This document shows, in pieces, positions 19,858 to 28,092 of a DNA stretch of 64,000 bases (within the stretch, counting starts at the first letter, position 1; each line of letters starts with the position of its first letter). The notes below the pieces were generated by a model. That model was not told the origin of the DNA. It searched no databases and worked only from the letters and a program-made list of their open reading frames with translations. Source of the stretch: an uncultured Parabacteroides sp. (lineage in GTDB: Bacteria > Bacteroidota > Bacteroidia > Bacteroidales > Tannerellaceae); assembly GCA_944325335.1 (NCBI GenBank), contig CALUZR010000007.1:26084-90083 (forward strand), read 5' to 3'. The translations under genes were made by a program, and so were the position numbers.

Positions 19858-19865
19858 CAAACATA
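19858..19865 (-). promoter_or_regulatory. -7 box of ATPase pair 1
   Basis: TATGTTTG on the minus strand, about 43 nt upstream of the ATG at 19814. Confidence 0.65.
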
Positions 19866-19904
19866 CGGAAAAATGCTGGAAATACAAATAGCCTCTCAGA
19901 CAAA

Positions 19905-20250
19905 AGCCCAAAAACATAGCGATAATCGTCGGAAACGACGGCGTAAATCCCGGCAAATATAACTACAAATGGAAACGATGATAGGCATAAATCCCGCTAT
20001 ATATACATAGTAATTTCCAAACTTATCTTTCACCTTTATCCTATAAGGCTTATACTGAATGAGATCCTGTGAATCGTCTCGTTTTGTGAACACACTTCAC
20101 AACTTTGTGAACAGTGTTCACAAAATGTACACAAAGGATACAATGATGTAGTGTGAAAGAAAGAGACGATTCACCATTTCTCTCTATCTGACAAAGGATT
20201 AAGCGCGTGATGAAAGATATGTTTGGAAATTAATGATGTATATAATAAGG
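19905..20250. mobile_element. MITE-like palindromic element, copy 1
   Basis: A core of about 250 bp has ~35-bp imperfect terminal inverted repeats: TAATTTCCAAACTTATCTTT near 20011-20030, and its near-complement ending GTTTGGAAATTAATG near 20235. Nested inside are GTGAATCGTCTC/GAGACGATTCAC and a centre of TTTGTGAACA/TGTTCACAAA palindromes spaced about 21 bp. The element and ~80 bp of flank occur again at 54920-55250 in opposite orientation. It encodes no protein. Nothing else is seen in this gap apart from the two flanking promoters. Confidence 0.7.
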
Positions 20251-20314
20251 TGTAAAATCTTTGCATTTGGTGACTTTCTGTTTCATAGGTAGCCATAACC
20301 TATTTTTTATTTTG

Positions 20315-20322
20315 TACCTTTG
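20315..20322 (+). promoter_or_regulatory. -7 box of ATPase pair 2
   Basis: TACCTTTG, 20 nt upstream of the ATG at 20343, just outside the MITE-like element. Confidence 0.75.
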
Positions 20323-20342
20323 CCCTTAAAAATGCAAGCACA

Positions 20343-21509
20343 ATGAAAGAATCTATTTACATACAGAATATAGGTCCGCTTCGTAACATCGAGTTGGATC
20401 ATATAAAGCCCTTCACCCTTATCATCGGAGAATCGGCAAGTGGTAAAAGTACATTGATGAAAGTGCTTGCCCAGTTTCGCTATTTTTATAAGATAGCGGT
20501 CATTCGTTCGTGGCTGAAGAACGCACATGTAAAAGGTACTTATTTTAAGATTAAAATAGAAGAGTTTTGGCGACGTGCGGGACTTCAAGAAATGATAAAG
20601 GCTTCTTCGGTTGTGGTGTATACCGTTACAGAAGGGGGAAATAAGTATGTGATAAGTTATCGCAACGGGAAATTGGCTCCTTTGCCTACAATTCCCAATA
20701 GCGATTTGCAATTCTTTAAAATCTCTTTCATCTCTGAAAATCGGAATGTGATTCCGGATTGGAATGAGACAGGCGCGTCGAATGCGGGTTTTGGGGCGCG
20801 TTTAGGCTTTTATTTCCATGAGACATTTTATGATTTCGACAAAGCGACAGACGTATTGCAAGATATACCTTTGGAGCACTTAGCGATGCATCTACTTGTG
20901 ACGAAGCGTGGGAACAAGAAAAAATATAAAATAAAGCCCGACGATAATAGCTATGACCCCATTGAGTTGCAACATGCATCTTCAGGCGTGCAGACCTCTT
21001 CATCGTTGGTCACGATACCGATTTATATGGCAAAGCACTTTTCCTTCGAAGATGCATTCCAACGGGCGACATACGATTTCTTATTTAAAGCCAACCGTTT
21101 GGGCGATTTTAGTACCAATTTTGATATTTCGAAGTTGAAAAGGTGGATTCACTTGCACGTGGAAGAAGCCGAATTATGCCTCTTCCCAGATGCACAACGT
21201 CTCTTGATTGATACATTGGTCAAAACCTGTTTCCATAACCAGGAGGAAGACCGACAACTTACCCTGATGATTACGACGCATAGTCCTTATATCATCAATC
21301 ATCTGAATGTGCTTTTACGCCGTTATACGCAACATTCGGAAAAGGCAGGCATTGCGCCGGATAGTTTGGGCGTATACCGAATCATGGACGGCTCTTTGCA
21401 AAATTTGATGGGGAAGGATTTGACGACAGGGGAAACGGTGGTTAATACGATCGACTTGTCGGAAACAATGAATGGGATTTATCAAGAATACGTATCGCTT
21501 GCCAAATAA
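20343..21509 (+). CDS. AAA15/OLD-like ABC-type ATPase 2
   Basis: This 388-residue ATPase has the same fold as ATPases 1 and 3 but is clearly divergent. Walker A is GESASGKST at 29-37, the signature is SSGVQT near 213-218, Walker B is altered to HLHVEEAELCLFP (270-282), and the H-loop is THSPYII at 312-318. The Walker B Asp is replaced by Glu (VEEAE), as in related AAA_15 proteins. The insert between Walker A and the signature is long, as usual. It is followed after 9 nt by a small unrelated partner gene. The pair lies between the MITE-like element and the DUF6383 copy 2 leader. A defence role is inferred from architecture only. Confidence 0.85.
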   Translation: MKESIYIQNIGPLRNIELDHIKPFTLIIGESASGKSTLMKVLAQFRYFYKIAVIRSWLKNAHVKGTYFKIKIEEFWRRAGLQEMIKASSVVVYTVTEGGNKYVISYRNGKLAPLPTIPNSDLQFFKISFISENRNVIPDWNETGASNAGFGARLGFYFHETFYDFDKATDVLQDIPLEHLAMHLLVTKRGNKKKYKIKPDDNSYDPIELQHASSGVQTSSSLVTIPIYMAKHFSFEDAFQRATYDFLFKANRLGDFSTNFDISKLKRWIHLHVEEAELCLFPDAQRLLIDTLVKTCFHNQEEDRQLTLMITTHSPYIINHLNVLLRRYTQHSEKAGIAPDSLGVYRIMDGSLQNLMGKDLTTGETVVNTIDLSETMNGIYQEYVSLAK

Positions 21510-21518
21510 CCAATAAAT

Positions 21519-22142
21519 ATGAAAGATTTACTTTTGAATGCCTTTAAAAAGCATTACGGCGTCGTTCGTTCTTTCGCGGTGGACGAATCTATTTTTCAGA
21601 CCGACTTTGTGTTGGCAGACGAAAAAGCGTGTCATGCTTGCGCGGTTAAAGATGATGTACAAAAGTGTGCGCGACATGAAGTTGCTAAATTTGAATGTAA
21701 GGACAAAATAGCAACAGTTATTGATTATGAACGTCTTATCGATGAGTTAGCCGGTACGAAGGCGGGAGAGGGAAAGAAGTGTGATAAAATAGTGTATACT
21801 TCAGACAAATCCCAATTCATTCTAAATGAACTGACTTGTTCGCAAGGGAAATACATTGAAAGCAAACGGGCGAAAGCCATGATTCAGTTAAACCAAAGTA
21901 TAAGTAAGCTGTGTGCAGTTCCGGAAATCCATCAGTTTGTCCGTTCTTTCCAGCAACAAGTAGGTTTGTTTTCGTATCGAATAAAAGACGATGAGAATAC
22001 AGGAAATAGCAACCAAGCTATTCAAGGAATGCAACAATTTTTTCAACCGCTCAAGGCCATTTCCGTTATCCAAACGACGAAGAGCCTGGATGAGAATTTC
22101 GACTTTGTACAAGTCTTGTATCCGAACGAATATGAACTTTGA
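21519..22142 (+). CDS. Small partner protein 2 of an AAA-ATPase pair, unrecognised
   Basis: This 207-residue soluble protein has no family I recognise. It has a Cys/His-rich segment CHACAVKDDVQKCARH at about residues 39-54, followed by FEC, which could bind zinc but is not a standard HNH or zinc-ribbon pattern. A predicted helical middle and an Asn/Gln-rich stretch (ENTGNSNQAIQGMQQFFQP) precede a beta-like C-terminus. It is co-directional with ATPase 2 and 9 nt downstream. It ends about 110 bp before the promoter of DUF6383 copy 2. It is unlike partner proteins 1 and 3. Confidence 0.7.
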   Translation: MKDLLLNAFKKHYGVVRSFAVDESIFQTDFVLADEKACHACAVKDDVQKCARHEVAKFECKDKIATVIDYERLIDELAGTKAGEGKKCDKIVYTSDKSQFILNELTCSQGKYIESKRAKAMIQLNQSISKLCAVPEIHQFVRSFQQQVGLFSYRIKDDENTGNSNQAIQGMQQFFQPLKAISVIQTTKSLDENFDFVQVLYPNEYEL

Positions 22143-22253
22143 TGTTTTGGATTTCATCCTCCAAACCCCACCCTTTCGTCCATAAATCCCCTACTTTCGG
22201 ATAAGAACCTGAAAATTTTCTCACTTTTTTCTTGCTATTTCATTTTTCCTCCT

Positions 22254-22261
22254 TACCTTTG
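22254..22261 (+). promoter_or_regulatory. Promoter of DUF6383 copy 2 and its leader
   Basis: TACCTTTG with CTTG about 20 nt upstream. The whole promoter block, from the end of the partner gene onward, is repeated at 52022-52130 on the minus strand. The distance to the start codon is about 385 nt. Confidence 0.8.
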
Positions 22262-22265
22262 CATC

Positions 22266-22645
22266 GATTCCACATCGGAGAGCGTTTCCGACTTAGGGAA
22301 TCATTGAAATATTGACAAGCATTTTACGAAGATTATTCTAAACTGGAAATCTGCAAAATTTGAAGTTTATCGGAATAATGGACAGTAAATGCTTGCGCTC
22401 TAATACGAATCTGTAGAGGTTTCGTGCATTTTTGCATAGAAACTTTATTATAACGTATAGGCGCGGGCTGTTGTTCTATTGTTGATAAACGGGCTTTGCA
22501 GAGCCTCCAGTTTGATAATAGACAACGTAAGCCCGCGCTTTCTTTATGTCCGTAATCAAAGCCGGGTGCGTTGTACTAACCTTCGTAAGATTTAATCAAG
22601 AGTTTATTAATCAAACATTTTTGTATAATTAAAATTTTAAATCTT
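22266..22645 (+). ncRNA. Long structured 5' leader of DUF6383 copy 2
   Basis: About 380 nt of untranslated leader shows three stems. P1 is at 22266-22302 (GATTCC/GGAATC, with inner TCGGA/TCCGA). P2 pairs 22317-22338 with 22373-22394 (AAGCATTTTAC.. with ..GTAAATGCTT). P3 at 22461-22538 is closed by GCGCGGGCT/AGCCCGCGC and ends in GGCT/AGCC. All three recur in the leader at 51627-52021. In the P3 tip GGCT/AGCC becomes GGTT/AACC, a paired change. It may stabilise the mRNA or regulate translation. It matches no riboswitch I know. Confidence 0.7.
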
Positions 22646-25600
22646 ATGAACAAAAAAGTACTTACGCTTTGTGCGGGCTTCTTGCTCGTGGGTTCAACGG
22701 TTGCTTTTGCGCAGGAGGCGACTGTAACGAAAGTATTACCAAGTGTAGGGGGCGCATTGACCTTTACTGATGGTAAGTTGACTTTGGATGATGACTATTC
22801 AGTGCCCGATTCACTGAAAGGATACTACATCATCAATACTCCGAATGTAACACTGGATGGTAAGAACAAGACTTTGACTGGGCGTTTGGTGATTGCTGCG
22901 GAAAATGTCACCATCAAAAACTTGGATATTGTTAACAGCCTGACTTCTACCGTAGCTGGTGGTTTCTGGAATAATACGGCGTTAACCGTATTTGCTGACG
23001 ACTTCTCCATTACAGGGTCTACAATTACAGGGTCTGTGACAGAAGAAAACAACGTAAACTGCATTAACGGTATTGTCATTTATCCACAAGGAGGAGCCTC
23101 AAATTATGAGATTGACGACAATACAATCTCTGGTTTTGCACAGATGGCAACTGATAGCTATGGACGCTGGTATTCTTCTGCGTTCCAGGTTTATCAGAAC
23201 AGAAGTGTAACAATTGATACTGAAGCGTCTCAACCTGAAAACTTAGCAGGTTTAAAGGTGAAAGGTATCAATTCCCAGTCATCTACTATTGCAAATGCAG
23301 ACAAATTAATTGCTACAGTGGTTGATAACAATGATTTTGAAGGGAATGATGCAGATGTTGTAGTTCGTGATGGTGCAGAAGTGAATGAAGATGGAACTGC
23401 AAATAAAAAGTATGCAGTGGATGGTGCTTATTTGACTTATCCTTCTGACGAAGCAGGAAGTGATGATGTTACAGCTTTCCAAGCTGCATTAGCGGATGCA
23501 TTACAGGCAGGCGATGCCAATACAACATTGACAATAGAAGGTGCTACTCCGACCCAGATCCAAGATGCGATTAAAACTCTTGTTACAACTTCTTTAGGAG
23601 AAGATGAAAAGTTCATTTCCACAAAAGCCTTGAGCGCAGCCAACATCGTTATCAACACGGTTAACGAAAAAGGTGCAAACACAGGTGCTGTAGTTTTAGG
23701 TACAGTTGTTAATGCTCCAGCTGGTGCTTTGCAAATTTCAATTGCTTCGGATGGCGAAATAGAAGTTGCCCCGTTGGCTGATGTGGTTGACGAAATGGCT
23801 ACAGGTCATTATTACTTATTAGCCGATAAAGACAACCCAACAAACGTTATCGCGAGCAAATGGGAAGTTGAGAATTACTCCGCATTGTCTGCATCTGAAA
23901 AAGCAGCTTGCTTATGGGCTGTTGATGCTATCTTGAATACAAGTGCTGATGGTAAGAGCGGTTACGCTACTTTAATTAACAAAGCTGGCGACGTATTTCT
24001 TGATGGAACGGGCAAGAAGAGAATTGCGGTTAAGGTTAAACTCAATGAGGATAAAGTATGGGTTATCGACTATAAAGATGGCAAAGCTCAATTCGTAACA
24101 GCTGACAATTTCGGTGATACATCGAACGAAAATTCGAAGAACGTAGTCGTTGTTGATGCTCCAGCCAACACCGCTTTGTCTTACGACATCTTGAAGAAGT
24201 ACTTGGGTGAAAGCTTCGACATCAAGTTGAGCTACAACAACAAGGCTTTGGAAGATGATGAATTGACAGGTACATTGACTCCGGAACTTCTCTCAGATGG
24301 AACTTATGCTTTGAAGAGAGCTGACGACAAGTATTTAGTAGTGGTTACTTCTGAAAACTTGGGTGGTAGCGGAACGCATGTTTATTCTGTTGAAGCTTTG
24401 ACAGAGAAGCAACTTCTTACGGCATTAAACGGCAAGAATGCCAACAACTATGCTTACAAGTTCACAATCTATGCTTACGATGACTATACATTTGGCGAAA
24501 CAAGCAATGTTGCCCGCATCGAAGCACAGAACAATGTAGGTGATAAATTCGTATTAGGCGCATTGTCTCAAGCTACAACAAGTGGCGTAACTTACTATTT
24601 GGCAGCTGAACGTCCTACAACTAACTGGTTGGGCGACCTTAACATCGAAATGGGTCACTTCAATGTAGTAGATGTAGAAAAGTTGTTAGGTAATACTCCT
24701 GCATTCTTTACGGTAACAAACAAGAATGTGAAGAGAACCAACAAAGGCCAAGTATTAGGCATCAACGAATACGGTCATGCAACTTTCGTTAAACCAGAAA
24801 ATGCTTTGGTTGGTTATCCGGAAACGCAATGGGCTATCACGTACGATGCCGAAGCTAAGACTTTGACGTTCAAGAATCGTGAGAATCCGGATGCTACAGG
24901 ATATGTTTGGAATGCAGATGAACAGAAGTATGAATATTACACGATGCTTACAGATCATCTGTATAACGTTCCGGGTAAGACAAATGTATTTGCTTATTAT
25001 GGTGACACATTGGAAATTAAAGCTATCACAGATTACAAGGAATCGGATGGTTACAAGCGTTACAACTTCGCTGAACTGGAAGACCAGAACTATTACGTAG
25101 GTGTTTACAATGCTATTACAGAAAGCAACACCTGGATGGTTGAAAACCACGGTACAACACACCAAGTAGGTTTAGTAGCAGAACAAACAGACGCTACGGA
25201 ATGGGCTTTGAAACCGGCGATGTCTATCGAACGTGATGTATACGGTGAAGTAGAAACCGTTACTCCAGATACCATAGAAGTAAAGAGCATCTTGGGTTAC
25301 TATAAGAATGGAACTTATACAGAAACAGTAGATGCAGACAAAGAAGGTACAGTAATCTTGAAGTTCCCGGCTTATGCATTGCGTAACTCGGCTAATGGTG
25401 AGTACATGGCTTACAGTTCACCTAACGAATACTATGTAACGGGCGCTGACGGACAGAAGAAAGGTTATACAAATGTAAATAACGCAGATTTCTTTGCATT
25501 GAAGGAAGTAGGTAATGGCCGGTATCAATTGGTAACGGTTAACCATACGAGCGACGAAGAAGACCCGATCACAGCATTGACTTGGTACAAAGCATTTGGC

Positions 25601-26611
25601 GGTCATAGCGCAGACAAGGGTATGATTGGCCAGACGACAATGTACGACCAGACGGAGAACGATATCTTCAGCATCGTAGAAAAGGCTGCTCCTGAATATC
25701 GTCAGGTGGCTATGGGCGATACAATCCGCATCTATCGCAACGACGATCCGGAAGATGTATTGTATGAAAAGGGTGAATTCCTCGGAACTCCGACTTCGCT
25801 GCAATTCGACGCTGCTAATCCGGCATTGTATGTGGATACAGCTTATGTAAACCGTCCGTACAACAACCGTTGGGAATATCTGTTGGCTGTAGATGCTAAG
25901 CATTGGGAATCGAACTTGGTTTGCGAAATTCCGGAACATCCGAAGCACTATGCCGATACGACAAGCGGTCGCTTCTTGGTGAACTTAATGGATTCTGCTT
26001 ACGTTTACCACGATAACAATATCCATAACAACAAGTTCATCAACGAAGAAGATGGTGAAGTATACGCTAAGTTAGGCTTCGTGGAAGGTTATCATACGCA
26101 TGACACTTTGTATCTGAAGCGTCCGAACGGTACTTACGATGCACTTCCTATGACGCGTGAAGATTACTCGCATAGCATTGCGAAGTTCGCATTCCGCTAC
26201 ATCGATAGCAACAGCGATGCGTTCGTAATTGAAACAGGTATTAAGGACTTCGAAGCTACAACAGACAAAGAACGTGAAGTTGTAAGCCGCGGCTATATTA
26301 AATGGTTGAATGGTACATTAGTGGTTGTTCCGAACATTGCATCAGCTGAAATCTTCAACCTGAATGCAGACGAAACTCGCACACCGACTGCTAACGAATC
26401 CATCAACGCAGAAGGCGCAGTAAGCGTAACAGCAGTTGACGGTGCCGTAGTAATCAAGGGCGCAGCTGGCAAGAACGTAGTAATCGCTACTATCTTGGGT
26501 AAAGTCGTAGCTAACGAAACAGTTAACAGCGACAATGAGACGATCGCCGTACCAGCTGGTATCGCAGTAGTTTCTGTTGATGGCGAAAGCTTCAAGGTTG
26601 TAGTTAAATAA
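22646..26611 (+). CDS. DUF6383-type secreted surface protein, copy 2
   Basis: This 1321-residue protein has signal peptide MNKKVLTLCAGFLLVGSTVAFA, nearly the same as copy 3. Residues about 45-170 look like a parallel beta-helix (VTLDGKNKTLTG, VTIKNLDIVN, FSITGSTITGS, YEIDDNTISGF). The long central region carries blocks shared with copies 1 and 3 (YYVGVYN, TWMVENHGTTHQVG, YVDTAYVNRPYNNRWEYLL, GRFLVNLMDSAYVY). The last ~70 residues are almost the same as in copy 3 (AVSVTAVDGAVVIKGAAGKNVVIATILGKVVANETVNSD). It is probably a major surface or S-layer-like protein, but that is inferred. A terminator and array D follow; no MBG gene does. Confidence 0.85.
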   Translation: MNKKVLTLCAGFLLVGSTVAFAQEATVTKVLPSVGGALTFTDGKLTLDDDYSVPDSLKGYYIINTPNVTLDGKNKTLTGRLVIAAENVTIKNLDIVNSLTSTVAGGFWNNTALTVFADDFSITGSTITGSVTEENNVNCINGIVIYPQGGASNYEIDDNTISGFAQMATDSYGRWYSSAFQVYQNRSVTIDTEASQPENLAGLKVKGINSQSSTIANADKLIATVVDNNDFEGNDADVVVRDGAEVNEDGTANKKYAVDGAYLTYPSDEAGSDDVTAFQAALADALQAGDANTTLTIEGATPTQIQDAIKTLVTTSLGEDEKFISTKALSAANIVINTVNEKGANTGAVVLGTVVNAPAGALQISIASDGEIEVAPLADVVDEMATGHYYLLADKDNPTNVIASKWEVENYSALSASEKAACLWAVDAILNTSADGKSGYATLINKAGDVFLDGTGKKRIAVKVKLNEDKVWVIDYKDGKAQFVTADNFGDTSNENSKNVVVVDAPANTALSYDILKKYLGESFDIKLSYNNKALEDDELTGTLTPELLSDGTYALKRADDKYLVVVTSENLGGSGTHVYSVEALTEKQLLTALNGKNANNYAYKFTIYAYDDYTFGETSNVARIEAQNNVGDKFVLGALSQATTSGVTYYLAAERPTTNWLGDLNIEMGHFNVVDVEKLLGNTPAFFTVTNKNVKRTNKGQVLGINEYGHATFVKPENALVGYPETQWAITYDAEAKTLTFKNRENPDATGYVWNADEQKYEYYTMLTDHLYNVPGKTNVFAYYGDTLEIKAITDYKESDGYKRYNFAELEDQNYYVGVYNAITESNTWMVENHGTTHQVGLVAEQTDATEWALKPAMSIERDVYGEVETVTPDTIEVKSILGYYKNGTYTETVDADKEGTVILKFPAYALRNSANGEYMAYSSPNEYYVTGADGQKKGYTNVNNADFFALKEVGNGRYQLVTVNHTSDEEDPITALTWYKAFGGHSADKGMIGQTTMYDQTENDIFSIVEKAAPEYRQVAMGDTIRIYRNDDPEDVLYEKGEFLGTPTSLQFDAANPALYVDTAYVNRPYNNRWEYLLAVDAKHWESNLVCEIPEHPKHYADTTSGRFLVNLMDSAYVYHDNNIHNNKFINEEDGEVYAKLGFVEGYHTHDTLYLKRPNGTYDALPMTREDYSHSIAKFAFRYIDSNSDAFVIETGIKDFEATTDKEREVVSRGYIKWLNGTLVVVPNIASAEIFNLNADETRTPTANESINAEGAVSVTAVDGAVVIKGAAGKNVVIATILGKVVANETVNSDNETIAVPAGIAVVSVDGESFKVVVK

Positions 26612-26748
26612 ATGAATAGAAATAAGTTCATAACATTATAAATTTAAGTTGTTAATAAATAGTTAATAAGCTGATAGTGCCCCTCGCGAGAGTCGCCGCA
26701 GCGCATAAACGTTAGTATTAATATTAGTAATAAAAATTCTATTCAAAA

Positions 26749-26826
26749 AACGCTCCCTTCTGGGAAGAACGGAGCGTGAAACTCTTAAGAGCCTCTTTCC
26801 TCTCATCAGGGAAGGGGCTTTTCTTT
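26749..26826 (+). terminator. 3' UTR hairpin and terminator of DUF6383 copy 2
   Basis: A CGCTCC..GGAGCG hairpin (about 26751-26776) is followed by a second stem AGCCTCTTTCC/GGGAAGGGGCT with TTTTCTTT (26789-26826). The two-hairpin trailer, preceded by a conserved ATTCTATTCAAA, is also found after DUF6383 copies 1 and 3. Confidence 0.75.
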
Positions 26827-26866
26827 GTACAGCCCTGAAGGCATTTCGCCACCCGCCCTATCGATA

Positions 26867-26958
26867 CTTCATATCTTGGCCAAGATATTTTTTTATCTTC
26901 TGGAAGATATTTTATTATCTTCAGAAAGATATTTTTTTATCTTTAAGAAGATATGAAG
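26867..26958. repeat. Palindrome array D (22-bp period)
   Basis: AAGATA/TATCTT arms are spaced by T-rich centres, with palindromes centred at about 26890.5, 26912.5 and 26934.5 (22 bp apart). Alternate palindromes lie halfway between them, and half sites CTTCATATCTT and AAGATATGAAG sit at the ends. It lies just past the terminator of DUF6383 copy 2, the same position as arrays B and G relative to copies 1 and 3. Confidence 0.85.
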
Positions 26959-27072
26959 CGTGTACAGAGCAGGTAGCGAAGTGCCGATAACGCGGGTGGT
27001 AAAGAAAAAGGCCCGAAGGAACAGCGCAGTGTGCTGTTCTCCGAGCCTCTATATAACCATCAAAAAAGGAGC

Positions 27073-28089
27073 TTATTTGATTTCCCACGTCTCGCAGCTA
27101 TGCAGGAACTCGCTGAGCGTGCGGGCCGGCATTTTGGCCTGTACGTCGTGGAGCTGTTCGTGCACAGCTTCGTCGTAGGTCGGGGCGTCTACGTCGCGGA
27201 TGATGCCGAGTGCGACGGGCAGGTCGCCGCCCATCATGGCGAGCATCATGTGCAACGTATTGTCCTTGCAATGGGCGTCGTGGACGAGGACATCGTCCAG
27301 CGTGTAGCCATCCTGGCCAATCGTCACCGCCTTCAGCTTCAGGCCATCGAGGACGATTCCCTTCTCGTTATCCTTGCCGAAGAGCATCTTCTCGCCGTGG
27401 CGGAGGAAGATAGTGCGGTCGGCGCGGAACTCCTTGTCGGTAATCTGCTTGTGGATGCCGTTGTTGAAGATGACGCAGTTCACCAAGACCTCCGTCACGG
27501 ACGCGCCCTTATGGCGTGCCGAAGCGGCGAGGATTTCGGTGGTGTTCTTCAAGTCCACGTCGATGGCGCGGGCAAAGAAGTTGCCACGGGCGCCCAGTGC
27601 CAGTTCGGCCGGGATGAACGGATCCTCTACCGTGCCGTAGGGCGAGCTCTTCGAGACGAAACCACGGTCCGACGTCGGCGAGTACTGTCCTTTCGTCAAG
27701 CCGTAAATCTTATTGTTGAAGAGGACAATGTTCAGGTCCACGTTGCGGCGCACGGCGTGGATGAAATGGTTACCGCCAATCGCCAGGCAGTCGCCGTCGC
27801 CCGTGATGAGCCATACGCTCAGGTCGGGACGTGCCGTCTTCACACCCGTGGCAATCGCCGCGCCGCGTCCATGAATCGTATGGAATCCGTACGTATTCAT
27901 ATAATAAGGCAAACGGGACGAGCATCCGATACCCGAAATCACCGCCATCTGGTGCGGAGCGACACCCACTTCCGCCATGGCTTTGTGCAGGCAATTGAGC
28001 ACGGCATGGTCTCCGCAGCCCGGACACCAGCGCACGTACTGGTCGCTCTTATAATCACTCGGTTGATATTTTATTCCTTCTGCTACCAT
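27073..28089 (-). CDS. korB: 2-oxoacid:ferredoxin oxidoreductase beta subunit
   Basis: This 338-residue TPP-binding subunit has the N-terminal CPGCGDHAVLNCLHKA motif, GIGCSSRLPYYMNTYGFHTIHGRG, and GDGDCLAIGGNHFIHAVRRN with the TPP-Mg GDG...N signature; it ends with NNKIYGLTKGQYSPTS and a C-terminal domain. It oxidatively decarboxylates a 2-oxoacid, probably 2-oxoglutarate to succinyl-CoA, reducing ferredoxin. It starts 3 nt after korA ends. There is no 4Fe-4S domain in this chain, as in two-subunit Kor enzymes. Confidence 0.93.
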   Translation of the reverse strand: MVAEGIKYQPSDYKSDQYVRWCPGCGDHAVLNCLHKAMAEVGVAPHQMAVISGIGCSSRLPYYMNTYGFHTIHGRGAAIATGVKTARPDLSVWLITGDGDCLAIGGNHFIHAVRRNVDLNIVLFNNKIYGLTKGQYSPTSDRGFVSKSSPYGTVEDPFIPAELALGARGNFFARAIDVDLKNTTEILAASARHKGASVTEVLVNCVIFNNGIHKQITDKEFRADRTIFLRHGEKMLFGKDNEKGIVLDGLKLKAVTIGQDGYTLDDVLVHDAHCKDNTLHMMLAMMGGDLPVALGIIRDVDAPTYDEAVHEQLHDVQAKMPARTLSEFLHSCETWEIK

Positions 28090-28092
28090 AAC

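Noticed and set aside
22461..22538. P3 inverted repeat as a second invertible promoter
   Set aside because: The promoter lies 200 bp upstream and outside the repeat, and the loop is only a few bases, so it is an RNA hairpin rather than a switch.
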